Shown here piece by piece: positions 45,538 to 54,055 of a DNA stretch of 64,000 nucleotides. Under the pieces are notes generated by a model. It saw only the letters and a list, made by a program, of their open reading frames with translations, ran no database searches and was not told the DNA's origin. This stretch comes from Rhodanobacter humi (lineage in GTDB: Bacteria; Pseudomonadota; Gammaproteobacteria; Xanthomonadales; Rhodanobacteraceae). Where the stretch lies: positions 930,001 to 994,000 of the forward strand of contig NZ_JBGBPY010000001.1 of NCBI RefSeq assembly GCF_041107455.1, given 5' to 3'. The position numbers and the translations under genes are program-made. Numbering within the stretch: position 1 is the stretch's first letter; the number at the start of each line of letters is the position of its first letter.

Positions 45538-46896
45538 ATGGACAAGGTTTGCGCAAACGCCAGCAAGGCTCTCGACGGCCTGTTGTTCGACGGCATGACG
45601 ATCGCGGCGGGTGGTTTCGGCCTGTGCGGCATCCCCGAGAACCTGATCGGCGCGCTGCTGGAGGCCGGCACGAAAGACCTCACCATCGTGGGCAACAACG
45701 CCGGCGTGGACGATTTCGGCATGGGACCGCTGCTGAAGACCCACCAGGTGAAGCGCGTGTACGCCTCCTATGTGGGCGAGAACAAGGAGTTCGAACGGCA
45801 GACCCTGGCCGGCGAACTGGAGCTGCACCTCACCCCGCAGGGCACGCTGGCCGAGAAGCTGCGCGCCGGCGGCGCCGGCATCCCCGGCTTCTACACCCGC
45901 ACCGGGTTCGGCACCCAACTGGCCGAGGGCAAGGAAACCAAGGTCTTCAACGGCAAGGAATACGTGCTTGAGGAATCCATCACCGCCGACGTGGCCATCG
46001 TCAAGGCGTGGAAGGGCGACCGCCTTGGCAACCTGGTGTTCCGCGAGACCGCGCGCAACTTCAACCCGATGATCGCCACCTGCGGCAAGGTCTGCGTGGC
46101 CGAGGTGGAGGAACTGGTCGAGGTGGGCACGCTCGATCCGAACAACATCCACGTGCCGGGCATCTACGTGGACCGCATCATCCAGGGCGCGAAGTACGAG
46201 AAGCGCATCGAATTCCGCACCATCGCCGGTGCCAACACCGGCAAGGAAAACCCCATGCGCACCGCGCTGGCGCAGCGCGCCGCGAAGGAATTGCGCGACG
46301 GCTTCTACGTGAACCTCGGCATCGGCATCCCCACCCTGGTGGCCAATTACATCCCCGAGGGCATGGACGTGGTGCTGCAGTCGGAGAACGGCCTGCTCGG
46401 CATCGGCCCGTTCCCCACCGAGGCGCAGATCGATCCCGACCTGATCAATGCGGGCAAGCAGACCGTCACCACCCTGCCCGGCTCCAGCTTCTTCTCCAGC
46501 GCCGACTCGTTCGCGATGATCCGCGGCGGCCACATCGACCTGGCCATCCTTGGCGGCATGGAAGTCTCGGTCACCGGGGACCTCGCCAACTGGATGGTGC
46601 CCGGCAAGATGGTGAAGGGCCCGGGCGGCGCGATGGACCTGGTCAGTGGCGTGCGCCGCGTGGTGGTGCTGATGGAGCACTGCGCGAAGGACGGCTCGCC
46701 GAAGATCAAGGAGCAGTGCGAGCTGCCGATCACCGGCAAGGCCTGCGTGGACCTCATCATCACCGACCTCGCGGTGTTCGAGGTGGCCAAGGGCAAGGGC
46801 CTGACCCTGGTCGAGCTCAACCCCGGCGTGACGGTGGACGAGGTGAAGGCGAAGACCGGCTGCGCGTTCGCGGTGGGCGCCGCGCTGAAGCAGTAA
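45538..46896 (+). CDS. Single-chain succinyl-CoA:3-ketoacid CoA-transferase
   Basis: 452 residues. It moves CoA between succinyl-CoA and acetoacetate, for ketone-body or branched-chain use. The A half (about 1-232: [33 protein letters not shown], GRxGFGTQL-like [14 protein letters not shown]) joins through a short linker ([10 protein letters not shown]) to the B half starting near residue 240 ([33 protein letters not shown]). The catalytic Glu283 is in [12 protein letters not shown]. Bacteria usually encode the halves separately (scoA, scoB); here they are fused, as in the mitochondrial enzyme. Divergent from blaI. Confidence 0.93.
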   Translation: MDKVCANASKALDGLLFDGMTIAAGGFGLCGIPENLIGALLEAGTKDLTIVGNNAGVDDFGMGPLLKTHQVKRVYASYVGENKEFERQTLAGELELHLTPQGTLAEKLRAGGAGIPGFYTRTGFGTQLAEGKETKVFNGKEYVLEESITADVAIVKAWKGDRLGNLVFRETARNFNPMIATCGKVCVAEVEELVEVGTLDPNNIHVPGIYVDRIIQGAKYEKRIEFRTIAGANTGKENPMRTALAQRAAKELRDGFYVNLGIGIPTLVANYIPEGMDVVLQSENGLLGIGPFPTEAQIDPDLINAGKQTVTTLPGSSFFSSADSFAMIRGGHIDLAILGGMEVSVTGDLANWMVPGKMVKGPGGAMDLVSGVRRVVVLMEHCAKDGSPKIKEQCELPITGKACVDLIITDLAVFEVAKGKGLTLVELNPGVTVDEVKAKTGCAFAVGAALKQ

Positions 46897-46915
46897 TCGC
46901 GGCTACAGCAAACCT

Positions 46916-46958
46916 GTAGGAGCGCACTCCCGGATCAAGTCCGGGGGTGCGCTCCTAC
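46916..46958. repeat. GTAGGAGCGCAC REP-like hairpin
   Basis: Perfect 12-bp arms (GTAGGAGCGCAC at 46916-46927 and its complement at 46947-46958) with an inner CCCGGA/TCCGGG stem. It lies between the convergent CoA-transferase and histidine kinase genes and may act as a two-way 3'-end structure. Confidence 0.8.
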
Positions 46959-46970
46959 CCTAGATACAGC

Positions 46971-47957
46971 TCAGGCGGCCGCCGCCGGCAAGGTCTCCGG
47001 GAAACGCACACGCGCCACGCCCGGCTTGCCCGGCGCGTGCAGTTCCAGCGGCCAGGCAAAGCGGTCGCTGATGCGCTGGGCGATCGCCAGCTCGAAGCTG
47101 AGCCGTTCGTCGCCGGGGCGGATCGGGGCGGCGCCAGCCGCCGCATGGCTCACGGTGATCGCGCCGGGCAGCACGGTGACCACCACGCGGCCCGTATCGG
47201 CATGCTGGCAGGCATCGCGAATCAGCTGCCAGCACAGCACCGAGAACGCGCGCGCGGAACCATGCAGCGCGAAGCGCGCCGGTTCCTCCAACTGCAGCTC
47301 CACCGACGAGCCGGACATCAGGTCGCGCGCGGTTTCCAGCTCGCGGCGCAGCACGTCGTTCACCACGAACCGCTCCGCGGTGCCACCGGGATCGGATTCG
47401 CGCGCGAGGATCAGCAGCACCTCGACCAGCGCCTCCAGCTCGCGCGTGGCGCGGTGGATGCGCCGCACCGAGCGCCGCCCGCATTCGCCGAGACCGTCCT
47501 CGTCGGCCAGCATGTCCACCGCCATGCGGATCACCGTGAGCGGCGTGCGCAGTTCGTGGCTGGCGTCGCGGGTGAAGTTGCGTTCGCGCTGGCCGTAATC
47601 GGCGATGCGCGCGGCGAAGCCGTGCAGGCCGTACGCCAGCGCGACGAGATCGGCGTCGGCGTCCTGCGGCAGGCGCTCGGGCCGCAGCGCGGCCGGATCG
47701 GACAGGCCGTCGTGCCACTCGCGGATCAGCCGCGCGAGCGCGCTCACCGAACGCCATTCGCGCCGCGTGGCCAGCCAGGCCAGGCCGGTGACGATCACGA
47801 TCACCGCGATCGCCGCCGGCAGCGGCGCCTGGTCGTAGGCGCCCATCACGCAGACGATCGCCACCGCCACGAACTGCAGCGCAAACACCCAGGCAATGCG
47901 GCGCCGGAAGGCACCGGCACGGAAGATCGCCGCACCATCCACTTCTTTCGCATTCAT
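46971..47957 (-). CDS. Sensor histidine kinase with divergent ATPase domain
   Basis: 328 residues. Two membrane helices (about 21-40 and 47-63) with a very short periplasmic loop, a HAMP-like segment, and an H-box FTRDASHELRTPLTVIRMA (His134). The C-terminal region is short: the N-box reads QLIRDACQHA and I find no clear DxGxG or GxGLG motif (ITVSHAAAGAAPIRPGDERLSFELAIAQRI). It may be a weak or non-canonical kinase, or mainly a phosphatase. It follows its response regulator gene by 13 bp. Confidence 0.85.
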   Translation of the reverse strand: MNAKEVDGAAIFRAGAFRRRIAWVFALQFVAVAIVCVMGAYDQAPLPAAIAVIVIVTGLAWLATRREWRSVSALARLIREWHDGLSDPAALRPERLPQDADADLVALAYGLHGFAARIADYGQRERNFTRDASHELRTPLTVIRMAVDMLADEDGLGECGRRSVRRIHRATRELEALVEVLLILARESDPGGTAERFVVNDVLRRELETARDLMSGSSVELQLEEPARFALHGSARAFSVLCWQLIRDACQHADTGRVVVTVLPGAITVSHAAAGAAPIRPGDERLSFELAIAQRISDRFAWPLELHAPGKPGVARVRFPETLPAAAA

Positions 47958-47970
47958 CTACGTTCGTGCA

Positions 47971-48702
47971 TCACGCCATGTGGGCAGCCGTGGCCACTTC
48001 CGCGTCGAGGTCCGCGAGCCGGTAGCCGGCCGAGTGGATGGTATGTAGCAGTGGCCGCGCGAACGGTTTGTCGATGACCCGGCGCAGGTTGTACAGGTGC
48101 GAGCGCAGCGTGTCGGAGTCGGGCAGCATGTCGCCCCAGATCTCGCGTTCGATGTCGCGCCGGCTCACCACGCGCGGCGACTCGCGCATCAGGATCGCTA
48201 GGAGCTTCAGGCCGATCGGCGACACGGTGAGCTCCTGCCCCGCGCGGGTGAGCCGCAGCGTGGCGGTGTCCAGCGTCATGTCGCCCACGTTGAGCACTTC
48301 GGCCGAGACCTGGCGGCGGTCGCGACGGATCAGCGCGCGCAGCCGCGCCTCCAGTTCGCGCACCTCGAAGGGCTTGACGAGGTAATCGTCGGCGCCGGCT
48401 TCCAGCCCGATCAGCTTGTCCTCCAGCGTGTCGCGGGCGGTGAGCATCAGCACCGGGGTGGCCTTCTTCGCCTCGCGGCGCAGCTTGCGGCACACCTCCA
48501 GGCCGTCGAGGCCGGGCAGCATCAGGTCCAGCACGATCACGTCGTAGCTGCTGGTGACCGCCAGGTGCAGTCCGCTGGCGCCGTCGGCCGCGTAGTCCAC
48601 GGAATAGCCGCAACGCTCCAGGAACTCGCCCACCGTCTCGGCGATCTGGCGGTTGTCTTCCACCAGCAGAATCAGGCCGGCCTGCTCGTCGTGTCCGCTC
48701 AT
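47971..48702 (-). CDS. OmpR/PhoB-family response regulator
   Basis: 243 residues. Receiver domain with ILLVEDN, phospho-acceptor Asp59 in VIVLDLMLPGLDG, Thr in MLTARD and Lys in YLVKPF; winged-helix domain at about 130-230 (LTRAGQELTVSPIGLKLLAILMRESPRVVSRRDIEREIWG, DTLRSHLYNLRRVIDKPF). ATG at 48702 has AGGAGG upstream. Partner of the adjacent kinase. A perfect CTTCACA-AA-TGTGAAG dyad 19 bp upstream is a candidate autoregulatory site. Confidence 0.93.
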   Translation of the reverse strand: MSGHDEQAGLILLVEDNRQIAETVGEFLERCGYSVDYAADGASGLHLAVTSSYDVIVLDLMLPGLDGLEVCRKLRREAKKATPVLMLTARDTLEDKLIGLEAGADDYLVKPFEVRELEARLRALIRRDRRQVSAEVLNVGDMTLDTATLRLTRAGQELTVSPIGLKLLAILMRESPRVVSRRDIEREIWGDMLPDSDTLRSHLYNLRRVIDKPFARPLLHTIHSAGYRLADLDAEVATAAHMA

Positions 48703-48720
48703 GTCGCTCCTCCTGCGTGG

Positions 48721-48736
48721 CTTCACAAATGTGAAG
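48721..48736. promoter_or_regulatory. Candidate operator dyad CTTCACAAATGTGAAG
   Basis: Perfect 7-bp inverted arms around AA, located 19 bp upstream of the response-regulator start and about 55 bp downstream of the convergent-side tesA stop. Position suits autoregulation by the response regulator, but OmpR-type proteins often prefer direct repeats. Confidence 0.45.
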
Positions 48737-48790
48737 AGCTAACCGGGCACACGGTGACGACGGCGTGAAAACGGCCCGGAAACGTTCAGC

Positions 48791-49408
48791 TCAAGGGCGC
48801 AGCAAGGGCTGCAGCACGCGCCACACGTTTTCCAGCACCTTCGGCTCGCCAGCCGCCGTCGGATGCAGGCCGTCGGCCTGCATCAGGGCCGGATCCAGTG
48901 CCACGCCGTCGAGCAGGAACGGCAGCAGGGCCACGTGCTTCTGTTTCGCCAGATCGGCGTAGACCGCGCGCAGGCCGTCGCGGTACTGCGGGCCGTAGTT
49001 CACCGGCAGCTCGATGCCCAGCAGCAACACTTTCGCGTGCGTGGCCTGGGCGGCGGAGATCATCGCCGTGAGGTTGTCGCGCAGCTGGTTCAGCGGCAGG
49101 CCGCGCAGACCATCGTTCGCGCCCAGCTCGATCACCACCACGCCGGGCCGATAAGTCGCCAGCAGCGCCGGCAGGCGGTTGCGCCCGGACAGCGAGGTCT
49201 CGCCGCTGATGCTGGCATTGACCACGGCCCATGGCGGCACCATCTTGCCAAGACGGACTTCCAGCAGATGCACCCAGCCCTGCTCCGTCGCAATGTTGTG
49301 CGCGGCGGACAGCGAGTCGCCCAGCACCAGCACGGTACGCGCAGGCGTGGCCTGCACCGCGACGACGGCGCCGGCCAGCCACAACAGCAAGCACAGGAAA
49401 CGACGCAT
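48791..49408 (-). CDS. tesA: Arylesterase / TesA-like SGNH hydrolase
   Basis: 205 residues with signal peptide (MRRFLCLLLWLAGAVVAVQA). SGNH blocks are clear: GDSLS (Ser32), a Gly in ISGETSLSG, Asn in ELGANDGLRGL, and DGLHPTAAGE with the Asp/His pair. TesA is a periplasmic thioesterase/lysophospholipase with broad substrate range. Its start codon shares CATG with the start of the divergent ABC ATPase gene, the usual tesA-ybbA pairing in proteobacteria in an extreme form. Confidence 0.94.
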   Translation of the reverse strand: MRRFLCLLLWLAGAVVAVQATPARTVLVLGDSLSAAHNIATEQGWVHLLEVRLGKMVPPWAVVNASISGETSLSGRNRLPALLATYRPGVVVIELGANDGLRGLPLNQLRDNLTAMISAAQATHAKVLLLGIELPVNYGPQYRDGLRAVYADLAKQKHVALLPFLLDGVALDPALMQADGLHPTAAGEPKVLENVWRVLQPLLRP

Positions 49409-50108
49409 GAGCGACACGCCCCACCTTGTCCTGGAAGCGCACGATGTTAGCAAGTCGGTGGACGGCCCCGAGGGGCGGCTGCAGATCCTCGACCGCGTGA
49501 GCCTGCGCGTCGCCGCCGGCGAGAGCTTCGCCATCGTCGGCGCCTCCGGTTCGGGCAAGACCACCCTGCTCGGCCTGCTCGCCGGGCTGGACACGCCGAG
49601 TTCCGGCAGCATCCGCCTCGACGGCCACGCGCTGGAGACGCTGGACGAGGAGGCGCGCGCCGACCTGCGCCGGCGCCTGGTGGGCTTCGTGTTCCAGTCC
49701 TTCCACCTGCTCCCCGCGCTCAGCGCCGAGGAGAACGTGATGCTGCCGCTGGAACTGGAAGGCGACGCGCAGGCGCGCACCAAGGCCCGCGCAGCACTGG
49801 AAGCGGTAGGCCTCGCCGCGCGACGACGCCACTACCCCGCCCAGCTCTCCGGCGGCGAGCAGCAACGCGTGGCGATCGCCCGCGCCTTCGTGCATGGCCC
49901 GCGTCTGCTGTTCGCCGACGAACCCACCGGCAACCTCGACCAGCGCACCGGCCACCACATCGCCGACCTGCTGTTCGCGCTGAACCGTGACCACCGCACC
50001 ACGCTCGTGCTGGTGACCCACGACGCACAACTCGCGGCGCGCTGCCAGCGGCGCATCGAGTTGCACGAGGGGCGCGTGCTGGCGCACGCGGCGGCGGTGG
50101 GCGCATGA
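49407..50108 (+). CDS. ybbA: YbbA-like ABC transporter ATPase
   Basis: 233 residues. MacB/LolD-type ATPase: Walker A GASGSGKT (residues 45-52), Q-loop FVFQSFHLLPALS, signature QLSGGEQQR, Walker B LLFADEPTGNLD and the H-loop VTHD. It normally energises an FtsX-type permease (YbbP), which here starts 914 bp downstream after a repeat island rather than immediately. Start ATG 49407 overlaps the divergent tesA start. Substrate unknown; lipid or envelope-related function is suggested for the family. Confidence 0.93.
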   Translation: MSDTPHLVLEAHDVSKSVDGPEGRLQILDRVSLRVAAGESFAIVGASGSGKTTLLGLLAGLDTPSSGSIRLDGHALETLDEEARADLRRRLVGFVFQSFHLLPALSAEENVMLPLELEGDAQARTKARAALEAVGLAARRRHYPAQLSGGEQQRVAIARAFVHGPRLLFADEPTGNLDQRTGHHIADLLFALNRDHRTTLVLVTHDAQLAARCQRRIELHEGRVLAHAAAVGA

Positions 50109-51021
50109 GCGCGCGCATTGCTCCCCGCTCCCGCACACGGGAAGACGCAAACATCCCTCCCCTCTCCCGCTTGCGGGTACGCCGGGAGGCGCCATGGATG
50201 GCGTCGGCCTTGAGGAGCGAGGAGAGGGGTCGGGGGAGAGGGTCTTTTGCTTCTCTCGCTGGATACGACACCAAAGCGGTTTCGTGCGCCCTTTGGGCGC
50301 GCGAGCTACTTTTCTCTGCGTGGCCAGAGAAAAGTAGCCAAAAGAGAGGCCACCCCGATGGCGCGCCCTCCGCCCATCCATGGGCTCCGGGTACGCGGGC
50401 GGGTTACGGGGTTTTTCGACGGGACTCCTGTCCCGGCGAAAAACTGGCCCGCATCCCTGCGGGCCATCCTGCGGACTTTCCTCCACCCGCCCGCCGCGCC
50501 ATAGGGGCCCCGGGTAAAGCAGCGCGCTCCTGCGCGCAGAAGCAACGGCACCCCACCCCAACCCTCCCCTGCATGCAGGGGAGGGTGACTACGGGCTCGC
50601 GGCGCCTGGTTTTTGCTCCGGCTTCTGGCGCGCACGATGCGCGCCCGCTCTTGCGGGCCCCCTCGGCGGCGGTGAGCCGTGGACGAGAAGGCCGCGCAGC
50701 GGGCGAGGTCATGGATGACCTCGCCTTTTCGCGCGGGCAGGAGCCCGCTCGAAAAGCCCGGCCACGACTCACGGACTTTCCGCCCACGGATGGGCGGAAA
50801 GCGCCGCCGCGGGGTGTCGTTTCCTCTTGGTTACTTCTCCTTTGGACAAGCAAAGGAGAAGTAACTCGGGCCGCGGCAGCGGCACGAAACCGCTTTGAAA
50901 CTTGCGGAACCGCAGAAGCCCCCCTCACCCCAACCCTCTCCCCCAACGATGAACCCGTTGGGGGAGAGGGAGGAAGCAAAGCAGCGCAGGACGTCGCGCA
51001 TACGTCCAAAGGAGCGCAGCC
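50109..51021. repeat. 0.9-kb island of palindromic repeats, no gene
   Basis: A gene-free stretch made mainly of hairpins. CAAAGCGGTTTCGTGC (50272-50287) and its exact complement (50882-50897) bracket about 625 bp. Inside are perfect or near-perfect hairpins at 50286-50300, 50305-50338, 50411-50444, 50702-50725, 50776-50801 and 50830-50865, the last with a 15-bp stem. CCCTCTCCC-type repeats lie outside the arms (about 50155-50250 and 50925-50975) and one inside (about 50565-50587). Open frames across it are low-complexity. It separates ybbA from its likely permease gene. Confidence 0.75.
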
Positions 51022-53505
51022 ATGAAGCTCCTGCGCCTGGCCCTCCGCAACCTGCGCCGCGAATGGCGGCTGCCCGAACTGCGCACCCTGGCCGGCTCCC
51101 TGTTGCTGGCGGTGCTGGCGCTGGGCGTGGTGGCCACGCTGGCCACGCGGGTGGAGCGCGGCATCCTCGCCAGTGCGGCGGAGCTGATCGGCGGCGACAT
51201 CGGCGTCTCGGCGCCGCAGGCCGTGCCGGGTGTTTACGCCGACGAAGCGCGTCGCGATGGCCTCACCATCAGCCACGCCGCCGGTTTCCCCAGTGTGGCG
51301 TTCGCCCATGAGCGCAGCCAATTGCTTGACGTACAGGCCACCGACGGTGCGTATCCGCTGCGCGGCAAGCTGGTGCTCGCCGATGCCGCCGGGCGCCAGC
51401 GCAACGGCCATGGGCCCGCCACCGGCACGGTGTATCTCGACCACCGCGCGCTGGTGGCGCTCGCGCTCCAAGTGGGCGACACGCTGCAGCTGGGCGGCAG
51501 GGAACTGCGCATCGCCGCGGAACTGGTGCAGCAGCCCGACGGTGGCGCACTGGTGACGCTGGCGCCGCGCGCGCTGATGAGCCTGCAGGACGCCGAGCAA
51601 GCCGGCTTGCTGGGCACCGGCAGCCGCGCGCAGCACCGCCTGCTGCTGGCCGGCACGCCGGAAGCGGTGCAGCGCTGGCGCACCTGGGCGCAGCGGCAGA
51701 GCCTGCCGCAGGGCGCGGAATTGATCACGCCGGAGCAGACCCAGGAGCGCATGCGCACCGCGTTCGATCGCGCCGGCGCCTTCCTGCATCTCACCGCCCT
51801 GCTGGCCGCCCTGCTCGCCGGCGTGGCGATCGCGCTGTCCGCACAGCGCTACGCGCGGCGCAAGACGCCCGAGGTGGCGCTGCTGCGCGCGCTGGGCACG
51901 CCGCGCCGGCGCGTGCTGGGCCTCCTGCTGCTCACGCTTGCCGCGCTGGCGCTGCCGGTGGCGCTGGCCGGCGTGCTGCTCACGCTGGGCGCGGCGCAGC
52001 TGGCCTGGCAGTTCGCCAGCACCTTGTTCGGCGGCATTCCCACCGAGCTGCCGCTGCTGCCCGCGCTGGGCGCCGCGGCGATGAGCCTGGCCGTGCTGGC
52101 CGGCTTCGCGTTGCCGCCGCTGCTGCGGCTGGCCGAGGTGCCGCCAGTCGCCGTGTTCCGCCAGAGCCTGGCGCGCCGGGTGCGCCGCTTCGATGCGCTG
52201 TACCTGCTGCCCGCGCTGGTGGCGCTGGCGCTGATCTGGAGCCAGAGCGGCTCGCTGAAACTCGCCGGCATCCTCGCCGCCAGCCTTACCGGCGTGGCGC
52301 TGGTGGCCGCGCTGCTGGCGGCGCTGCTGCTGTGGCTGGCGCGGCGCGTGGCGCCGGGTGCGCATCCGGCCTTGCGGCTGGGACTCGCCGCGCTGGCACG
52401 GCGGCGGGGCTTGAGCGTGGTGCAGGCCACCGCGCTCGCGCTGGGCCTCACCGCGCTGCTGCTGTTGTCGGTGGTGGCGCCCGCGCTGCTCGACGGTTGG
52501 CGCCGGGAGCTGCCTGCCGATACGCCGAACTGGTTCGCGCTGAACCTGCAGGACGAACAGCGCGCCGGCTTCGCGCAGGCGCTGGCAGGCATCGGCGCCG
52601 ACCAGCTCAACATGATGCCGCTGGCGGTGGGCAAGCTCGTCGCGATCGATGGCAAGCCCATCGACCAATCGCACTTCGCCGACCCGCGCGCGAAAGACTG
52701 GGCCGACCGCCAGCTGCGCCTGTCCTGGGCCGACGCGCTGCCGCCCGCGAACCGGGTGATCGCCGGCCACTGGTTTGCGTCGCAGCCGGCGCAGGCCGAG
52801 GTATCCGTGGACCGCATGTGGCGCGACATGTTCGCGCTGAAGCTGGGCGACACGATGAGCTTCGACGTGGGCGAAGGCCGCGTCGATGCAAGGGTCACCA
52901 GCTTCCGCCAGGTGGACTGGAGCTCGTTCCGGGTCAACTTCTTCCTGCTGCTCGACCCCGCGCATGCCGGCGCGCTGCCGCACACTTGGCTGGCCAGCTT
53001 CCACCTGCCGCCCGGCCACGCGCAGGCGATGGCGCAGCTGTCGCGCGATTATTCCAACCTCAGCCTGGTCGACGTGGATGACCTGCTCGCCCGCATCCGC
53101 CAGATCGTCGACCGCGTGGGCGGTGCGGTGCGCTGGATCCTGGGCTTCAGCCTGCTCGCCGGCGCACTGGTGCTGGCCGCGTCGCTCGCCGCCAGCGCCG
53201 CCGAGCGTCGTCATGAAGCGGCCCTGCTGCGCACGCTGGGCGCACGCCGCGCCCAGCTGCGCGTGGCCGCCGCCTGCGAGTTCGCCCTGCTCGGCCTGAT
53301 CGCCGGACTCACCGCGGCACTCGGCAGCGCAGGCGCTGGTCTGTGGCTGGGTCGCGCAGTGTTCCGCATCGACGGGTTCGTGCCGCCGGCGTGGCCGCTG
53401 GCGCTGGGCGCGCTGGGCTGCGCGTTCGTGGTGATGCTGTTAGGCCTCGCGGGCACGCGCAAGGTGACGCGCACCTCGCCGATGCGGCTGCTGCGGGAGG
53501 GCTGA
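51022..53505 (+). CDS. ybbP: FtsX-type ABC transporter permease (YbbP-like)
   Basis: 827 residues, ten predicted membrane helices in the YbbP layout: one N-terminal helix (about 22-45), a periplasmic MacB-like domain (IGGDIGVSAPQAVPGVYADEARRDG), helices about 255-460, a second periplasmic domain, and the final FtsX core (about 690-825, RWILGFSLLAGALVLAASLAASAAERRHEAALLRTLGARRAQLR). Partner of the YbbA ATPase upstream. Whether the distance still allows co-transcription is unclear. Confidence 0.93.
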   Translation: MKLLRLALRNLRREWRLPELRTLAGSLLLAVLALGVVATLATRVERGILASAAELIGGDIGVSAPQAVPGVYADEARRDGLTISHAAGFPSVAFAHERSQLLDVQATDGAYPLRGKLVLADAAGRQRNGHGPATGTVYLDHRALVALALQVGDTLQLGGRELRIAAELVQQPDGGALVTLAPRALMSLQDAEQAGLLGTGSRAQHRLLLAGTPEAVQRWRTWAQRQSLPQGAELITPEQTQERMRTAFDRAGAFLHLTALLAALLAGVAIALSAQRYARRKTPEVALLRALGTPRRRVLGLLLLTLAALALPVALAGVLLTLGAAQLAWQFASTLFGGIPTELPLLPALGAAAMSLAVLAGFALPPLLRLAEVPPVAVFRQSLARRVRRFDALYLLPALVALALIWSQSGSLKLAGILAASLTGVALVAALLAALLLWLARRVAPGAHPALRLGLAALARRRGLSVVQATALALGLTALLLLSVVAPALLDGWRRELPADTPNWFALNLQDEQRAGFAQALAGIGADQLNMMPLAVGKLVAIDGKPIDQSHFADPRAKDWADRQLRLSWADALPPANRVIAGHWFASQPAQAEVSVDRMWRDMFALKLGDTMSFDVGEGRVDARVTSFRQVDWSSFRVNFFLLLDPAHAGALPHTWLASFHLPPGHAQAMAQLSRDYSNLSLVDVDDLLARIRQIVDRVGGAVRWILGFSLLAGALVLAASLAASAAERRHEAALLRTLGARRAQLRVAAACEFALLGLIAGLTAALGSAGAGLWLGRAVFRIDGFVPPAWPLALGALGCAFVVMLLGLAGTRKVTRTSPMRLLREG

Positions 53506-53560
53506 GCCGCCGCGCCTCACGCATGCGAGACTGGCGGCTCCTTCGCTGCCAGGACCCGCC

Positions 53561-54055
53561 ATGCTCGGTGTCGTGCTGCTGTTCGTCGGTTTCGTGCTGG
53601 TCATCAACGGACTCACCCTCGCCGGCCGCATCGAGGCGCGCGAGGCGGCCGTGTTCAACCTGCTGGTGGGCCTGCTCTCGGCATTGGCCGGGGTGCTGGG
53701 CGCCAGCCGCGCCGAGACACCCGCGGACTTCCTCGCGGTAGGCTCGGGCCTGCTGTTCGCGTTCACCTACCTCTACGTGGCGGCGGTGAACTGGTTTGGG
53801 CTGCGTGGCACTGGCCTGGGCTGGTACTGCCTGTTCGTGGCGATCACCGCGCTGCCGGTGGGCTGGGACGCCTGGACACACGGCGATGCACGCATGGCCG
53901 CGATCTGGCTGGTCTGGTCCAGCCTGTGGCTGCTGTTCTTCGTCGATGGCTGCACCGGCGTGGCGGTGAAGCGCTTCCTCGCGCCGTACACGGTGCTGGT
54001 GGGCATCGTCACTTGCTGGGTGCCTGGCTTGCTCATGATGCTCGGACGCTGGTAG
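53561..54055 (+). CDS. AmiS/UreI family channel
   Basis: 164 residues with six membrane helices. Strong resemblance to Helicobacter UreI and amidase-linked AmiS: LGVVLLFVGFVLVINGL at the start, GLLFAFTYLYVAAVNWFGL in the middle, WYCLFVAITALP, and CWVPGLLMML at the end. These proteins conduct urea or short amides. No urease or amidase gene is nearby, so the substrate is open. The stop touches the start of the next permease gene. Confidence 0.92.
   Translation: MLGVVLLFVGFVLVINGLTLAGRIEAREAAVFNLLVGLLSALAGVLGASRAETPADFLAVGSGLLFAFTYLYVAAVNWFGLRGTGLGWYCLFVAITALPVGWDAWTHGDARMAAIWLVWSSLWLLFFVDGCTGVAVKRFLAPYTVLVGIVTCWVPGLLMMLGRW

Noticed and set aside
50105-51025. 306-codon frame through the hairpin island
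   Set aside because: Encodes palindrome-derived low-complexity sequence; the frame persists because of high G+C.
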